From Pseudomonas sp. ACM7 (GTDB lineage: Bacteria > Pseudomonadota > Gammaproteobacteria > Pseudomonadales > Pseudomonadaceae), in NCBI RefSeq assembly GCF_004136015.1, contig NZ_CP024866.1, positions 1,623,120 to 1,687,119 on the forward strand: a stretch of DNA of 64,000 nt, given 5' to 3'. The notes under the pieces were generated by a model, which worked only from the letters and a program-made list of their open reading frames with translations, was not told the origin of the DNA and did no database searches. Shown here one piece after another: positions 22,483 to 32,505 of the stretch. The translations under genes and the position numbers were made by a program. Each line of letters opens with the position of its first letter. Position 1 is the first letter of the stretch.

Positions 22483-23279
22483 CAGAAATCTCCAAACATC
22501 AAGGCGGTCAGAATAAAGTCCAGGCCGAGTACAGCCAAAGAGGCATACACCACGGTCTTGGTAGTGGCACGACTGATCCCCTCGGAAGTGGGCTCGCAGT
22601 CATAGCCTTGGAATACGGCGATCCAGGTCACGACAAAGGCGAAAACGATGCTTTTGATGATGCCGTTGAGCACATCGTCTGCAAAGGTCACGCTGTTCTG
22701 CATGTTGGACCAGTAGGAACCTTCATAGACACCCAGCCAGTCGACGGCCACCCACGAACCACCCCAGATTCCCACCACGCTGAAGATCATCGCCAGCACC
22801 GGCAGGGAAATGAAGCCGGCCCACAGGCGCGGCGCAATGATGTACTTGAGCGGGTCGACACCAATCATTTCCAGACTGGACAACTGCTCGGTGGACTTCA
22901 TGTTGCCGATTTCGGCAGTCAATGCCGAACCGGCGCGCCCGGCGAACAACAATGCCGTGACCACGGGCCCCAGTTCGCGCAACAGCGTCAGCGCAACCAT
23001 CTGGCCGACCGCCTGCTCCGAACCATAGCTGGATAGAATATTGAAGCCTTGCAGCGCCAGCACCATGCCGATGAATACCCCGGAGACCACAATGATCACC
23101 AGGGACATCACGCCCACCGAATGCAGTTGCTTGATCAGCAAGCCAAAACCGCCGCCAATGCCGCCACGGCCAAGCAAGGCATGGAACAGGAATATCGCGG
23201 AACGGCCGAACACCCCCAGCACGTCAATGCCAGAGTGGCCGAACCGGCGAACCCGTTCTATTAGTGAAATCTTGCGCAT
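22482..23279 (-). CDS. mlaE: Mla ABC transporter permease MlaE
   Basis: A 265-residue permease of the MlaE/Ttg2B family with five to six hydrophobic segments. The family motif runs [18 protein letters not shown], followed by [22 protein letters not shown]. It forms the membrane core of MlaFEDB. The ATG at 23279 overlaps the mlaF stop (ATGA), which argues against the TTG one codon upstream. It ends exactly at the mlaD start, so the operon is translationally coupled throughout. Confidence 0.96.
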   Translation of the reverse strand: MRKISLIERVRRFGHSGIDVLGVFGRSAIFLFHALLGRGGIGGGFGLLIKQLHSVGVMSLVIIVVSGVFIGMVLALQGFNILSSYGSEQAVGQMVALTLLRELGPVVTALLFAGRAGSALTAEIGNMKSTEQLSSLEMIGVDPLKYIIAPRLWAGFISLPVLAMIFSVVGIWGGSWVAVDWLGVYEGSYWSNMQNSVTFADDVLNGIIKSIVFAFVVTWIAVFQGYDCEPTSEGISRATTKTVVYASLAVLGLDFILTALMFGDF

Positions 23280-24088
23280 CAACGCTTCCCCAGAAGATCT
23301 GCGCGGTAATCCGTCGCTGGAAAGTGATAGGCGACCGGACCGTCGGGCTCGCCTGTCATGAATTGACGGATGCGTGGCTCCTGCGAGTTCATCAGCTCCT
23401 CGGGAGTGCCCTGCCCCAACACCTGGCCTTCGCCGACGACATAGATGTAGTCGGCGATGCTCGCGGTCTCGGCCAGGTCGTGGGAGACCACGATACTGGT
23501 GATGCCCAGCGCATCGTTGAGCAGGCGGATCAGGCGCACCAGTACGCCCATGGCGATGGGGTCCTGGCCGACAAAGGGCTCGTCATACATGAGGATCTGC
23601 GGATCGAGGGCAATCGCCCGGGCCAGCGCGACGCGACGCTTCATGCCGCCGGACAACTCGTCAGGCATCAGGTCGATGGCGCCACGCAAGCCCACGGCCT
23701 GCAATTTGAGCAGGACAATGTCCCGGATCATTTCTTCCGGCAGTTCGGTATGGACGCGTAGCGGAAAGGCGACGTTCTCGAACACATCGAGATCGGTGAA
23801 CAGTGCACCACTCTGAAACAGCACGCCCATGTGCTTTCGCGCATCGAACAGATCACTGCGCGACAGTTTCGGCAGGTTCTGTCCATTGACCCAGACTTCG
23901 CCTTTGGTGGGCCGCAACTGTGCGCCCATCAGCCGCAACAGCGTAGTCTTGCCGCACCCGGAAGGCCCCATGATGCCGGTGACCTTGCCGCGCGGGATAC
24001 GTATATCGACGTTATTGAAAATGCTGCGCGTTCCGCGCTTGAAGGACAGTCCCTTCAGCTCGACCGCGTAGGCTTTATCGGCACTCAT
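23279..24088 (-). CDS. mlaF: Mla ABC transporter ATPase MlaF
   Basis: A 269-residue ABC ATPase powering phospholipid transport. It has Walker [10 protein letters not shown] near residue 40, signature [14 protein letters not shown], Walker B LMYDEPF and the switch histidine in SHDLAETA. The C-terminal extension after residue 245 ([16 protein letters not shown]) is the segment through which MlaF dimers interact in E. coli. First gene of mlaFEDCB; the 276 bases to kdsD on the other strand hold both promoters. Confidence 0.96.
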   Translation of the reverse strand: MSADKAYAVELKGLSFKRGTRSIFNNVDIRIPRGKVTGIMGPSGCGKTTLLRLMGAQLRPTKGEVWVNGQNLPKLSRSDLFDARKHMGVLFQSGALFTDLDVFENVAFPLRVHTELPEEMIRDIVLLKLQAVGLRGAIDLMPDELSGGMKRRVALARAIALDPQILMYDEPFVGQDPIAMGVLVRLIRLLNDALGITSIVVSHDLAETASIADYIYVVGEGQVLGQGTPEELMNSQEPRIRQFMTGEPDGPVAYHFPATDYRADLLGKR

Positions 24089-24324
24089 CTAAACTCCTTG
24101 CGATGCAGCCTCTCACTCGGACGCCTGACTTTCTGGCGAAAGCACATACCTCCCGGGCAGGCCGAACTGGCGGCGAACTATATCACTGCAATGGCCAAGC
24201 GCCCAAGGCCCAAGCCGGGCCATGTTCAGCAACATGACGGGGTAAAAGCTTACATTTAAGGGTATTGGGTAACCGGGAATGACAAAGCGCGACGAACTTG
24301 CGTGAGGGTTTCGATCATTACCGT

Positions 24325-24330
24325 TATAAT
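24325..24330 (+). promoter_or_regulatory. Candidate -10 box before kdsD
   Basis: A perfect TATAAT stands 34 bases before the kdsD ATG, without a good -35 at the normal distance. The ATG at 24365 also lacks a clear ribosome binding site. Confidence 0.35.
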
Positions 24331-24364
24331 CGCCGCCTTTTCATCAGGCTATACGATTTCTGAC

Positions 24365-25339
24365 ATGAGCCAATCCAGCGACCTGATTCAATCTGCCCAA
24401 CGCACCATCCGCCTCGAACTGGAAGCCGTACAAGGCTTGTTGCCCCGTATCGACGCAGATTTCGTACGCGCTTGCGAGATGATTCTGGCCAGCAAAGGGC
24501 GCGTGGTCGTGGTCGGCATGGGCAAATCGGGGCACATCGGCAACAAGATCGCCGCCACCCTGGCCAGTACCGGCACCACGGCCTTTTTCGTGCACCCGGC
24601 CGAAGCCAGCCACGGTGATATGGGCATGATCACCCGCGACGACATCATCCTGGCGCTGTCAAACTCCGGCTCCACCAATGAAATCGTCACCCTGCTGCCG
24701 CTGATCAAACGCCTGGGCATTCAATTGATCAGCATGACCGGCAACCCTGACTCACCGCTGGCGAAGGCTGCCGAGGTCAACCTCAACGTGCACGTCGAGC
24801 ACGAAGCCTGTCCGCTCAACCTGGCACCGACCTCGTCGACCACTGCCGCGCTGGTCATGGGCGACGCCCTGGCCGTTGCGCTGCTGGAAGCCCGCGGTTT
24901 TACCGCTGAAGATTTCGCCTTTTCCCACCCCGGCGGCGCGCTTGGCCGACGCCTGCTGCTGAAAGTGGAAACCGTCATGCACGCCGGAGCAGAACTGCCC
25001 CAGGTGCAACGTGGCACGCTACTCAAGGACGCCTTGATGGAAATGACCCGCAAGGGCCTGGGCATGACCGCGATTGTGGAGGCCGACGGCAAACTGGCCG
25101 GGATCTTCACCGACGGCGACTTGCGCCGAACCCTTGACCGGACCATCGACATCCACCATACGACCATTGATGAGGTCATGACCGTTCACGGCAAGACCGC
25201 CCGTCCCGATATGCTGGCAGCCGAGGCCCTGAAAATCATGGAAGACCATCGAATCAATGCGCTGGTAGTGGTGGACAAGGAGGACCGTCCGATCGGCGCC
25301 TTCAACCTGTCCGATCTGCTGCGTGCAGGAGTAATGTGA
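24365..25339 (+). CDS. kdsD: Arabinose-5-phosphate isomerase KdsD
   Basis: A 324-residue enzyme converting ribulose-5-phosphate to arabinose-5-phosphate, the first step of KDO synthesis for lipopolysaccharide. The SIS domain (about 35-170) has GMGKSGHIGNKIAATLASTGT and SNSGSTNE, and two CBS domains follow from about 205. The start at 24365 matches the family N-terminus MSQSSDLIQSAQRT; an upstream in-frame ATG at 24302 would overlap the promoter. Its TGA shares a base with the kdsC ATG. First gene of kdsD-kdsC-lptC-lptA-lptB. Confidence 0.96.
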   Translation: MSQSSDLIQSAQRTIRLELEAVQGLLPRIDADFVRACEMILASKGRVVVVGMGKSGHIGNKIAATLASTGTTAFFVHPAEASHGDMGMITRDDIILALSNSGSTNEIVTLLPLIKRLGIQLISMTGNPDSPLAKAAEVNLNVHVEHEACPLNLAPTSSTTAALVMGDALAVALLEARGFTAEDFAFSHPGGALGRRLLLKVETVMHAGAELPQVQRGTLLKDALMEMTRKGLGMTAIVEADGKLAGIFTDGDLRRTLDRTIDIHHTTIDEVMTVHGKTARPDMLAAEALKIMEDHRINALVVVDKEDRPIGAFNLSDLLRAGVM

Positions 25340-25863
25340 TGAGCACCGACCTGCTGCAACGCGGCAAGAACATCAAGCTGGCGGTTTTTGACGTCGATGG
25401 CGTACTGACCGATGGACGCCTGTACTTCCTCGAAGACGGCAGCGAATTCAAGACGTTCAACACCCTCGACGGCCAAGGCATCAAGATGTTGATGGCAGCC
25501 GGTGTGCAGACCGCTATCATCAGTGGCCGCAAGACCCCGGTGGTCGAGCGACGAGCGAAGAACCTCGGTATTCCACACGTGTACCAGGGGCGCGAAGACA
25601 AACTGGTGGTGCTCGACGAGCTTCTCGCCCAACTCAACCTAAGCTACGAGCAAGTTGCCTATCTCGGCGATGACCTGCCAGACCTGCCGGTGATTCGCCG
25701 CGTCGGCCTGGGCATGGCGGTGGCAAACGCTGCCAGTTTCGTCCGTGAACACGCCCACGGCATAACCCAGGCCCGCGGTGGCGAGGGTGCCGCTCGCGAA
25801 TTCTGCGAATTGATCCTGCGCGCGCAGGGCCGCCTTGATGCGGCAAACGCCGCGTACCTGTGA
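25339..25863 (+). CDS. kdsC: KDO-8-phosphate phosphatase KdsC
   Basis: A 174-residue HAD-family phosphatase that removes phosphate from KDO-8-P. The nucleophile Asp18 and acid/base Asp20 are in FDVDGVLTDG, the second motif is IISGRKTP, and the GDDLPDLPV motif binds magnesium. It is a C0 (capless) HAD, which acts as a tetramer. The start overlaps kdsD by one base (TGATG). It lies 7 bases before lptC, so KDO synthesis and LPS export are encoded as one unit. Confidence 0.96.
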   Translation: MSTDLLQRGKNIKLAVFDVDGVLTDGRLYFLEDGSEFKTFNTLDGQGIKMLMAAGVQTAIISGRKTPVVERRAKNLGIPHVYQGREDKLVVLDELLAQLNLSYEQVAYLGDDLPDLPVIRRVGLGMAVANAASFVREHAHGITQARGGEGAAREFCELILRAQGRLDAANAAYL

Positions 25864-25870
25864 GCCAACT

Positions 25871-26443
25871 ATGCTGAGCAAAAAGTTTCGCAAATTCCTG
25901 GTGTTCGGTTGCATCGCAGCGATATTCGCGGCGGTCGGCTACTGGAACATCAGCCCGGAACGCTTCCTCGATCAGCCGGTGGCAAAGATCGATGAAACTG
26001 CGATCGACTATTACGCGATCAACGCCCACAGCGTGCAATACCTGCCGGACGGCAAACTGCAATACGAAATGACGTCCGACAAGGTTGAACACCTGAAAGC
26101 CACCGAAGTGACGCTGTTGACCAATCCCGACCTGAACATGTTCCGCGGCACCGAGTTTCCGTGGCATATCCAGAGCGAGCACGGCGAAGTGAATCCCGAC
26201 GGCACTCAGGTCGAACTGATTGACTCGGTGCGCATCACGCGCTTCGACGAGAAAAACCGCAAGACCCTGATTACCAGCACCCGCATGACAGTGTTCCCGC
26301 AGCAGCAATATGCGCAGACCGAGCAACCCGTTAGAATCGACGGCGCTGGTGGTGTGTCGACTGGCAAGGGAATGAAAGCGTATTTGAAAGAAAGCAGGAT
26401 ACACCTGCTATCGAACGTAAGAGGACAGTATGAGGCTCGTTAA
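25871..26443 (+). CDS. lptC: LPS export protein LptC
   Basis: A 190-residue bitopic inner-membrane protein, with a transmembrane helix near residues 6-24 and a periplasmic beta-jellyroll domain. It passes lipopolysaccharide from LptB2FG to LptA. Features such as YYAINAHSVQYLPDGKLQYEMTSDKVEH match the family. The ATG at 25871 follows the kdsC stop by 7 bases. The last 14 bases overlap the start of lptA, which suggests translational coupling. Confidence 0.93.
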   Translation: MLSKKFRKFLVFGCIAAIFAAVGYWNISPERFLDQPVAKIDETAIDYYAINAHSVQYLPDGKLQYEMTSDKVEHLKATEVTLLTNPDLNMFRGTEFPWHIQSEHGEVNPDGTQVELIDSVRITRFDEKNRKTLITSTRMTVFPQQQYAQTEQPVRIDGAGGVSTGKGMKAYLKESRIHLLSNVRGQYEAR

Positions 26444-26978
26444 AACCCTCCCTATTTTGCTCGGTCTGAGCGCAGCACTGGGAAGCGTGAGCGCCTGGGC
26501 TCTGCCGACCGATCAAGCGCAGCCTATCCGCATCCAGGCCGACGACGCCCAGCTGGACGACAAGAATGGCATTGCCACCTATAAAGGTGACGTGATCATC
26601 ACTCAGGGCTCGATGATCGTTAAAGGCAATACTGTGACCATCACCCGCACCCCGACCGGCGACATCGACGTGGTGACTTCGGTGGGCAACCTCGCCTATT
26701 TCGAGCAACTGCAAACCCAGGGCGACACCAAGCCTGTTCAGGGCTGGGGAGTGACTATTCAGTACCACGCCTCGCAAAACCGGGTCGTACTGATCGATCG
26801 CGCCAAAGTCATCGACAAGGACAACAACGTCACCCAAGGCGAGAAAATCGTCTACGACACGGTCAAAAAGCTTGCGAGCGCCGGTCGCGCGACGGGCAAC
26901 AAGGTCACCGAGTCGCGTCCGCGCATTGACATGGTGATCCAGCCGAAGAAGAAAACCGACGAGCAAAAGGCCCAGTAA
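26430..26978 (+). CDS. lptA: Periplasmic LPS-binding protein LptA
   Basis: A 182-residue periplasmic OstA-domain protein that polymerises into the bridge carrying lipopolysaccharide to the outer membrane. A signal peptide of about 24 residues ends in SAWA-L. The mature chain has [20 protein letters not shown] and [16 protein letters not shown], the classic LptA start. The Lys-rich C-terminus ([11 protein letters not shown]) is likely flexible. Its TAA overlaps the ATG of lptB by one base. Confidence 0.95.
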   Translation: MRLVKTLPILLGLSAALGSVSAWALPTDQAQPIRIQADDAQLDDKNGIATYKGDVIITQGSMIVKGNTVTITRTPTGDIDVVTSVGNLAYFEQLQTQGDTKPVQGWGVTIQYHASQNRVVLIDRAKVIDKDNNVTQGEKIVYDTVKKLASAGRATGNKVTESRPRIDMVIQPKKKTDEQKAQ

Positions 26979-27703
26979 TGGCAACTCTGAAAGCTCAGCA
27001 TCTGGCCAAGAGCTACAAGAGCCGCCAGGTCGTGCGCGATGTCAGCCTGTCGATCGACAGCGGTCAGATCGTCGGCCTGCTGGGTCCCAACGGCGCCGGC
27101 AAGACCACCTGCTTTTACATGATTGTCGGTCTGGTACAGGCCGATCAGGGTCGCGTACTGATTGACGACATGGATGTCAGCCACCAGCCTATGCACGGTC
27201 GTGCGAAGGCCGGTATCGGCTATCTTCCGCAAGAAGCATCGATCTTCCGCAAACTCTCGGTAGCCGACAACATCATGGCGATTCTCGAGACCCGCAAGGA
27301 ACTCGACAAGGCCGGTCGTCGCAAAGAGCTGGAAAGCCTGCTGCAGGAATTCCACATCAGCCACATTCGCGACAACCTCGGCATGAGCCTGTCCGGTGGT
27401 GAACGCCGCCGTGTGGAAATCGCCCGGGCACTAGCCACCAACCCGAAATTCATCCTGCTCGACGAACCATTCGCCGGCGTGGACCCGATTTCGGTGGGCG
27501 ACATCAAACAGATCATCTATCACCTCAAGGCCAAGGGCATTGGCGTGCTGATCACTGACCACAACGTCCGTGAAACCCTGGATATCTGCGAAACCGCCTA
27601 CATCGTCAACGATGGCCAGCTGATCGCCGAAGGTGACTCTGCCACCATCCTGGCCAACGACCTGGTCAAGGAAGTGTATCTGGGCCATGAGTTCCGCCTG
27701 TAA
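26978..27703 (+). CDS. lptB: LPS export ABC transporter ATPase LptB
   Basis: A 241-residue ABC ATPase that powers extraction of lipopolysaccharide from the inner membrane with LptF and LptG, which are not in this window. Walker [10 protein letters not shown] is at 36-44, then [13 protein letters not shown], signature [15 protein letters not shown], Walker [13 protein letters not shown] and switch [10 protein letters not shown]. Last gene of the kdsD-lptB operon; 184 bases separate it from rpoN. Confidence 0.97.
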   Translation: MATLKAQHLAKSYKSRQVVRDVSLSIDSGQIVGLLGPNGAGKTTCFYMIVGLVQADQGRVLIDDMDVSHQPMHGRAKAGIGYLPQEASIFRKLSVADNIMAILETRKELDKAGRRKELESLLQEFHISHIRDNLGMSLSGGERRRVEIARALATNPKFILLDEPFAGVDPISVGDIKQIIYHLKAKGIGVLITDHNVRETLDICETAYIVNDGQLIAEGDSATILANDLVKEVYLGHEFRL

Positions 27704-27887
27704 GCACTGAGGTGTCTGGCTGGTTGCTCGGGCGCTTGTCTCGATAAAAAATCAACATTTTTTTATTGTTACAGCGCTCTAGGCAAACGCTGCAGTTTCG
27801 GGCATATAATTTGCTTATGTTTGGCGCTCCGGCGCCCTGTAGTGGATGGCGCATGTGCGCCGGCGAATAAGGTGTTAAGCCCCTGCC

Positions 27888-29381
27888 ATGAAACCATCGC
27901 TAGTCTTGAGAATGGGCCAGCATCTGACGATGACACCGCAGCTGCAACAGGCCATCCGCCTGCTCCAATTGTCGACCCTGGACCTGCAACAGGAAATCCA
28001 GGAGGCCCTGGAGTCCAATCCGATGCTCGAACGCCAGGAAGAAGGCGACGACTTCGATAACGCCGACCCCTTGGCCGATAAAGCCGAACAGCAACCCAAC
28101 GTCGACATTCAGGAACCCTCCTACCAGGAAACCGCCCCGACGGTGGATAACCTCGAGGAAGGCGACTGGAACGAGCGCATCCCCAATGAACTGCCCGTCG
28201 ATACCGCGTGGGAAGACGTCTATCAGACCAGCGCCAGCAGCCTGCCGAGCAACGATGACGACGAGTGGGACTTCACCACCCGGACATCGGCCGGCGAAAG
28301 CCTGCAAAGCCACCTGCTGTGGCAACTGAACCTGGCCCCGATGTCCGACACCGATCGCCTGATCGCCGTGACCCTGATCGACTGCATCAACAATCAGGGC
28401 TACCTGGACGAAACCCTCGAGGAGATTCTCGAAGCCTTCGACCCGGAACTGGACATCGAACTGGACGAAATCGAAGCCGTCCTGCACCGCATCCAGCAAT
28501 TCGAACCTGCTGGCATCGGTGCCCGCAATCTGGGCGAATGCCTGCTGCTGCAATTGCGTCAGTTGCCCGCCAAGACGCCTTGGCTGGTCGAGGCCAAACG
28601 CCTGGTCACCGACTATATCGACCTGCTCGGCAGCCGCGATTACAGCCAGCTGATGCGTCGCATGAAGCTCAAGGAAGACGAACTGCGCCAAGTGATTGAA
28701 CTGGTGCAGAGCCTCAACCCGCGCCCAGGCTCGCAAATCGAGTCCAGCGAAGCCGAATACGTCGTTCCTGACGTGATCGTACGCAAGGACAACGAACGCT
28801 GGCTGGTGGAGCTGAACCAGGAATCCGTGCCACGACTGCGGGTGAATGCTCAATACGCCGGTTTCGTGCGCCGCGCCGACACTAGCGCCGACAACACCTT
28901 CATGCGCAATCAGTTGCAAGAGGCCCGCTGGTTCATCAAGAGCCTGCAAAGCCGCAACGAAACCCTGATGAAAGTAGCCACTCAGATCGTCGAGCATCAG
29001 CGCGGCTTTCTTGAATACGGCGACGAAGCCATGAAACCGCTGGTCCTGCATGACATCGCCGAAGCGGTGGGCATGCACGAGTCGACGATTTCACGGGTGA
29101 CCACGCAGAAATTCATGCATACCCCACGGGGCATATATGAACTGAAATACTTTTTCTCCAGCCACGTCAGCACCTCCGAGGGCGGTGAATGCTCGTCCAC
29201 GGCGATCCGCGCGATCATCAAAAAACTGGTTGCCGCGGAAAATCAGAAAAAGCCGTTGAGTGACAGCAAGATCGCTGGTTTACTGGAGGCACAAGGCATT
29301 CAGGTGGCTCGCCGCACCGTCGCCAAGTACCGCGAATCCCTCGGGATCGCGCCTTCGAGCGAACGCAAGCGGTTGATGTAG
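27888..29381 (+). CDS. rpoN: RNA polymerase sigma-54 factor
   Basis: A 497-residue sigma-54. Region I is Gln/Leu-rich ([20 protein letters not shown]), followed by the acidic region II around residues 45-110, the core-binding part, the HTH near residue 385 ([14 protein letters not shown]) and the RpoN box [10 protein letters not shown] near 475. It directs RNA polymerase to -24/-12 promoters that need enhancer-binding activators, including nitrogen and motility genes. A TATAAT at 27805-27810 may be its -10. Downstream are hpf, ptsN, rapZ and ptsO, the conserved rpoN cluster. Confidence 0.97.
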   Translation: MKPSLVLRMGQHLTMTPQLQQAIRLLQLSTLDLQQEIQEALESNPMLERQEEGDDFDNADPLADKAEQQPNVDIQEPSYQETAPTVDNLEEGDWNERIPNELPVDTAWEDVYQTSASSLPSNDDDEWDFTTRTSAGESLQSHLLWQLNLAPMSDTDRLIAVTLIDCINNQGYLDETLEEILEAFDPELDIELDEIEAVLHRIQQFEPAGIGARNLGECLLLQLRQLPAKTPWLVEAKRLVTDYIDLLGSRDYSQLMRRMKLKEDELRQVIELVQSLNPRPGSQIESSEAEYVVPDVIVRKDNERWLVELNQESVPRLRVNAQYAGFVRRADTSADNTFMRNQLQEARWFIKSLQSRNETLMKVATQIVEHQRGFLEYGDEAMKPLVLHDIAEAVGMHESTISRVTTQKFMHTPRGIYELKYFFSSHVSTSEGGECSSTAIRAIIKKLVAAENQKKPLSDSKIAGLLEAQGIQVARRTVAKYRESLGIAPSSERKRLM

Positions 29382-29403
29382 AGCCACGCCACAGCGTTCC
29401 AGT

Positions 29404-29423
29404 GGCAGGCATTTCTGCCTGCC
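29404..29423. other. Small hairpin between rpoN and hpf
   Basis: Inverted repeat ggcaggca/tgcctgcc with a 4-base loop. No T-run follows, so it is a possible processing or attenuation site rather than a full terminator. Confidence 0.4.
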
Positions 29424-29455
29424 GCTTTATGCACTGGCAACGAAGGAGAAGCTGT

Positions 29456-29764
29456 ATGCAAGTCAACATCAGTGGACACCAACTGGAAGTGACCGAACCT
29501 CTTCGCACCTACATCGGCGAAAAACTCGAACGATTAGAGAGGCATTTCGACAAGATCACCAACGTGCAGGTCACGATGACGGTCGAAAAGCTCAAGCAGA
29601 AAATCGAAGCCACGCTGCATATTCCCGGCAATGAAGTGGTCGCAAACGCGGAGCATACCGATATGTACGCGGCGATCGACGCACTGACCGACAAGCTGGA
29701 TAAACAACTCAAAAAGCATAAGGAAAAGACCCAAAGCCTCCTCCAGGGCGCGACCGGTCGTTAA
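29456..29764 (+). CDS. hpf: Ribosome hibernation promoting factor, short form
   Basis: A 102-residue HPF/YfiA-family protein that binds the 30S decoding region in stationary phase. It has MQVNISGHQLEVTEPLRTYI and a helical Lys-rich end. The length is that of short HPF, which pairs with RMF to form 100S ribosomes. The ATG at 29456 follows AAGGAG; an upstream in-frame start at 29402 is not supported. It stands between rpoN and ptsN. Confidence 0.95.
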   Translation: MQVNISGHQLEVTEPLRTYIGEKLERLERHFDKITNVQVTMTVEKLKQKIEATLHIPGNEVVANAEHTDMYAAIDALTDKLDKQLKKHKEKTQSLLQGATGR

Positions 29765-29776
29765 CACTCCCAACCC

Positions 29777-30241
29777 ATGATCCGACTTGAAAGCATCCTG
29801 ACCCCCGGCCGTTCCCTCGTGAACGTGCCGGGCGGCAGTAAAAAGAAAGCCCTCGAGCAAATTGCCAACCTTATCCACAAAGAAGTGCCGGATCTGGAGA
29901 TGCAAGATGTCTTCGAGGCTCTGATTGCCCGTGAAAAACTCGGCTCAACCGGTTTTGGCAATGGCATCGCCATTCCCCACTGCCGCCTGAAGGGTTGCAC
30001 CTCGCCCATCAGCGCCCTGATGCACCTTGATGCACCCATTGATTTCGACGCCATCGATGGCGCCCCGGTTGACCTGCTGTTCGTTCTGCTGGTCCCGCAA
30101 GCCGCTACCGATGCGCACCTGGAGTTACTGCGCCAGATCGCCAGCATGCTCGACCGCAAGGAAGTGCGCGAAAAACTGCGCAGCGCCCCGAGCAATGAAG
30201 CCTTGTATCAGGTTGTCCTGGACGAGCAAAACGGTCACTAA
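29777..30241 (+). CDS. ptsN: Nitrogen PTS enzyme IIA
   Basis: A 154-residue EIIA-Ntr, the final phosphate acceptor of the regulatory PtsP-PtsO-PtsN chain. The phosphorylated His68 is in GIAIPHCR. It does not transport sugar; in Pseudomonas and E. coli its phosphorylation state affects potassium, carbon-nitrogen balance and polyhydroxyalkanoate metabolism. It lies 12 bases after hpf and 2 bases before rapZ. PtsP, the first enzyme, is not in the window. Confidence 0.97.
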   Translation: MIRLESILTPGRSLVNVPGGSKKKALEQIANLIHKEVPDLEMQDVFEALIAREKLGSTGFGNGIAIPHCRLKGCTSPISALMHLDAPIDFDAIDGAPVDLLFVLLVPQAATDAHLELLRQIASMLDRKEVREKLRSAPSNEALYQVVLDEQNGH

Positions 30242-30243
30242 TC

Positions 30244-31101
30244 ATGCGCTTGATCATCGTCAGTGGCCGCTCCGGCTCAGGTAAAAGTACCGCACTCGAT
30301 GTTCTCGAGGACAACGGCTACTACTGCATCGACAACCTGCCCGCCGGTCTGTTGCCGGAACTGGCCGAACGCGCGTTGATTCACACCGAGCTGGCACAAC
30401 CGCTGGTTGCCGTATCCATCGATGCGCGTAACTTGCCGAGTCACTTGTCGCGGTTTCCCGAATTGCTGGAAGAAGTGCGCAGTCGGCATATCCAGTGTGA
30501 TGTGCTTTATCTGGACGCCGACGAAGAAACCTTGCTCAAACGTTTCTCGGAAACCCGCCGTCGTCACCCGCTAAGCAATGCCAATCGCTCGCTGGCCGAG
30601 GCCATCAACGATGAGACCGCCCTGCTCGGGCCGATTGCCGACCTCGCCGATCTCAAAGTAAACACCACCAACCTGAACCTGTATCAGCTGCGGGATACCA
30701 TCAAGCTGCGCCTGCTGAACCAGCCGGAACCCGGTACGGCGTTCCTGGTGGAGTCTTTCGGCTTCAAGCGTGGCATGCCGGTGGACGCTGATCTGGTGTT
30801 CGACGTGCGCTGCCTGCCGAACCCTTACTGGAAGCCAGAGTTGCGCGATCAATCCGGGCTCGACCAACCAGTTGCCGAGTACCTGGCGGCACAGCCGGAC
30901 GTCGAAGAGATGTTCCAGGACATCTCCACCTACTTGCTCAAGTGGCTACCACGCTTCGCCGCCAGCAACCGCGCTTATGTCACCATTGCCATTGGTTGCA
31001 CCGGCGGCCATCACCGCTCCGTCTACCTGACCGAACGTCTGGGCCAGGCCCTGCAAAAATCCCTGAAGAACGTCCAGGTTCGCCACCGCGACCTCAGCTA
31101 A
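30244..31101 (+). CDS. rapZ: RNase adapter protein RapZ
   Basis: A 285-residue protein with an N-terminal P-loop GRSGSGKST at residues 8-16 and a C-terminal domain with [15 protein letters not shown]. In enterobacteria RapZ binds small RNAs and hands them to RNase E, thereby controlling glucosamine-6-phosphate synthase; that the same holds in Pseudomonas is an inference. The gene was long called yvcJ/yhbJ. It is packed tightly between ptsN and ptsO. Confidence 0.94.
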   Translation: MRLIIVSGRSGSGKSTALDVLEDNGYYCIDNLPAGLLPELAERALIHTELAQPLVAVSIDARNLPSHLSRFPELLEEVRSRHIQCDVLYLDADEETLLKRFSETRRRHPLSNANRSLAEAINDETALLGPIADLADLKVNTTNLNLYQLRDTIKLRLLNQPEPGTAFLVESFGFKRGMPVDADLVFDVRCLPNPYWKPELRDQSGLDQPVAEYLAAQPDVEEMFQDISTYLLKWLPRFAASNRAYVTIAIGCTGGHHRSVYLTERLGQALQKSLKNVQVRHRDLS

Positions 31102-31116
31102 AGGATTCACACCGCG

Positions 31117-31392
31117 ATGCCTGCTCTGGAAATTGAAATCATCAACAAGCTGGGCCTGCATGCCCGCGCTTCTGCAAAATTCGTTGGCGTCGCCGGTGAG
31201 TTCAAGGATTGCACGATCAGAGTAGGACGCACGCCGGAATCCACGGTCGACGGAAAAAGCATCATGGCAATGATGATGCTCGCTGCAGGCAAGGGCACCA
31301 AAATCCACCTGAGCACCGAAGGTGAACAGGCTGATGAGGCGCTGCAGGCATTGGTTAATTTGATCAATGACTACTTCGGCGAAGGCGAATAA
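31117..31392 (+). CDS. ptsO: HPr-like phosphocarrier NPr
   Basis: A 91-residue HPr-fold protein carrying phosphate from EI-Ntr (PtsP) to PtsN. The active His15 is in KLGLHARAS. The conserved segment GKSIMAMMMLAAGKGT follows. It closes the rpoN-hpf-ptsN-rapZ-ptsO cluster and is followed by a long inverted repeat of REP type. Confidence 0.96.
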   Translation: MPALEIEIINKLGLHARASAKFVGVAGEFKDCTIRVGRTPESTVDGKSIMAMMMLAAGKGTKIHLSTEGEQADEALQALVNLINDYFGEGE

Positions 31393-31401
31393 CGCTCGCC
31401 C

Positions 31402-31564
31402 TGTAGCAACTGCCGAAGGCTGCGTTCGGTTCGGGCCGCGTTCGGACGCAGCAGTCGTAAATACACGCGCGGTTGAACTGACGCACCACAAATTTCGAAC
31501 TGGCGACTGCTTCGTCCGAACGCGGCCCGAACCGAACCGAACGCAGGCTTCGCCAGCTGCTACA
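31402..31564. repeat. Long imperfect inverted repeat, atypical REP relative
   Basis: Left arm 31402-31457 and right arm 31504-31564 pair over about 55 bases. The right arm carries a few extra bases (a second cggtt unit). The ends (tgtagcaactgccgaaggctgcg) resemble the second REP family, but the inner part, ttcgggccgcgttcggacg, is not seen at the other REP pairs here. Confidence 0.8.
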
Positions 31565-31581
31565 AAGTTCGTGCTCTGCAG

Positions 31582-32475
31582 CTAAGCCAACGCCGTATCC
31601 ATCACCATCATCAAGCAAAACCCGATCAGCAACCCAAGACTTGCAAGCTTGTCGTGACCATTGCGGCGCGACTCAGGGATGACTTCATGGGTGACCACCA
31701 GCAACATTGCCCCGGCCGCCAGTGCCAACCCCAAGGGCAACAACAATTCGGCCAGGCTCACCAGCCAGGCACACAGCAACGCGAAGACCGGCTCGACCAC
31801 CCCTGACGCAGCACCAATCAGGAACGCCTTGACCCGCGACATCCCTGCCCCGGCCAATACCAGCGCGATCACCAGACCTTCCGGCACATCCTGCAAGGCG
31901 ACGCCCATGGCCAGGCTATCGGCGTCGGGCATGCCACCCCCCGCCGACACACCGACCGCCATGCCCTCGGGGATGTTGTGGGCAATGATCGCAAACACAA
32001 ATAGCCAGATTCGCGGTGGAATGACCGGCCGTTCAAGAGTGCCAACCAACATTTCCGGGCTGGCTCCGGAGACCTTTCGATCCACCAGAAACAGCCCGAA
32101 CGCCCCCAACATGATGCCGAAACTGATCAGTCCGCTGGCCGCCCAAGGCGTCAGCCCCAGGTTTTCAGCGGCAGAAATCCCAGGAACGATCAACGAAAAC
32201 GCTGTCGCCGCGAGCATTACCCCGGCCCCGAAGCCAAGCAGCGTATCGCTGACCGCCTGGGGCATCCGTCGAATCACCAGCACGGGCACCGCGCCCAAGG
32301 CAGTGCCCAAAGCGCAGATCGCCCCGCCTTGCAGCGCGCGCAGCAGTTTCGGCTCGAGGTCCAGCCACGCCAAGCCTTGGGCAACCAATAACGTCATGCC
32401 TGCCAGCAGTAACAGCGATCCGAATGCGTAACGAAACATTCGTCCACTTCCGATCGCCAGTGTTTCAGTGCCCAT
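31582..32475 (-). CDS. ZIP-family metal transporter
   Basis: A 297-residue ZIP-family permease with about eight hydrophobic segments. The metal-site motif AHNIPEGMAVG in the fourth core helix and HEVIPES near the C-terminus are characteristic. ZIP proteins take up divalent metals such as zinc, manganese or iron. It begins 30 bases after sodA on the same strand, at the end of the iron-starvation operon, which suggests manganese uptake for the Mn superoxide dismutase; this is an inference. The window shows no metal-sensing site of its own. Confidence 0.88.
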   Translation of the reverse strand: MGTETLAIGSGRMFRYAFGSLLLLAGMTLLVAQGLAWLDLEPKLLRALQGGAICALGTALGAVPVLVIRRMPQAVSDTLLGFGAGVMLAATAFSLIVPGISAAENLGLTPWAASGLISFGIMLGAFGLFLVDRKVSGASPEMLVGTLERPVIPPRIWLFVFAIIAHNIPEGMAVGVSAGGGMPDADSLAMGVALQDVPEGLVIALVLAGAGMSRVKAFLIGAASGVVEPVFALLCAWLVSLAELLLPLGLALAAGAMLLVVTHEVIPESRRNGHDKLASLGLLIGFCLMMVMDTALA

Positions 32476-32505
32476 AGCCAGCCTTGGATTGTTTTTGCAG
32501 AAGTC

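Noticed and set aside
29404..29423. rpoN terminator
   Set aside because: The hairpin lacks a T-run, so it is listed only as a stem-loop.
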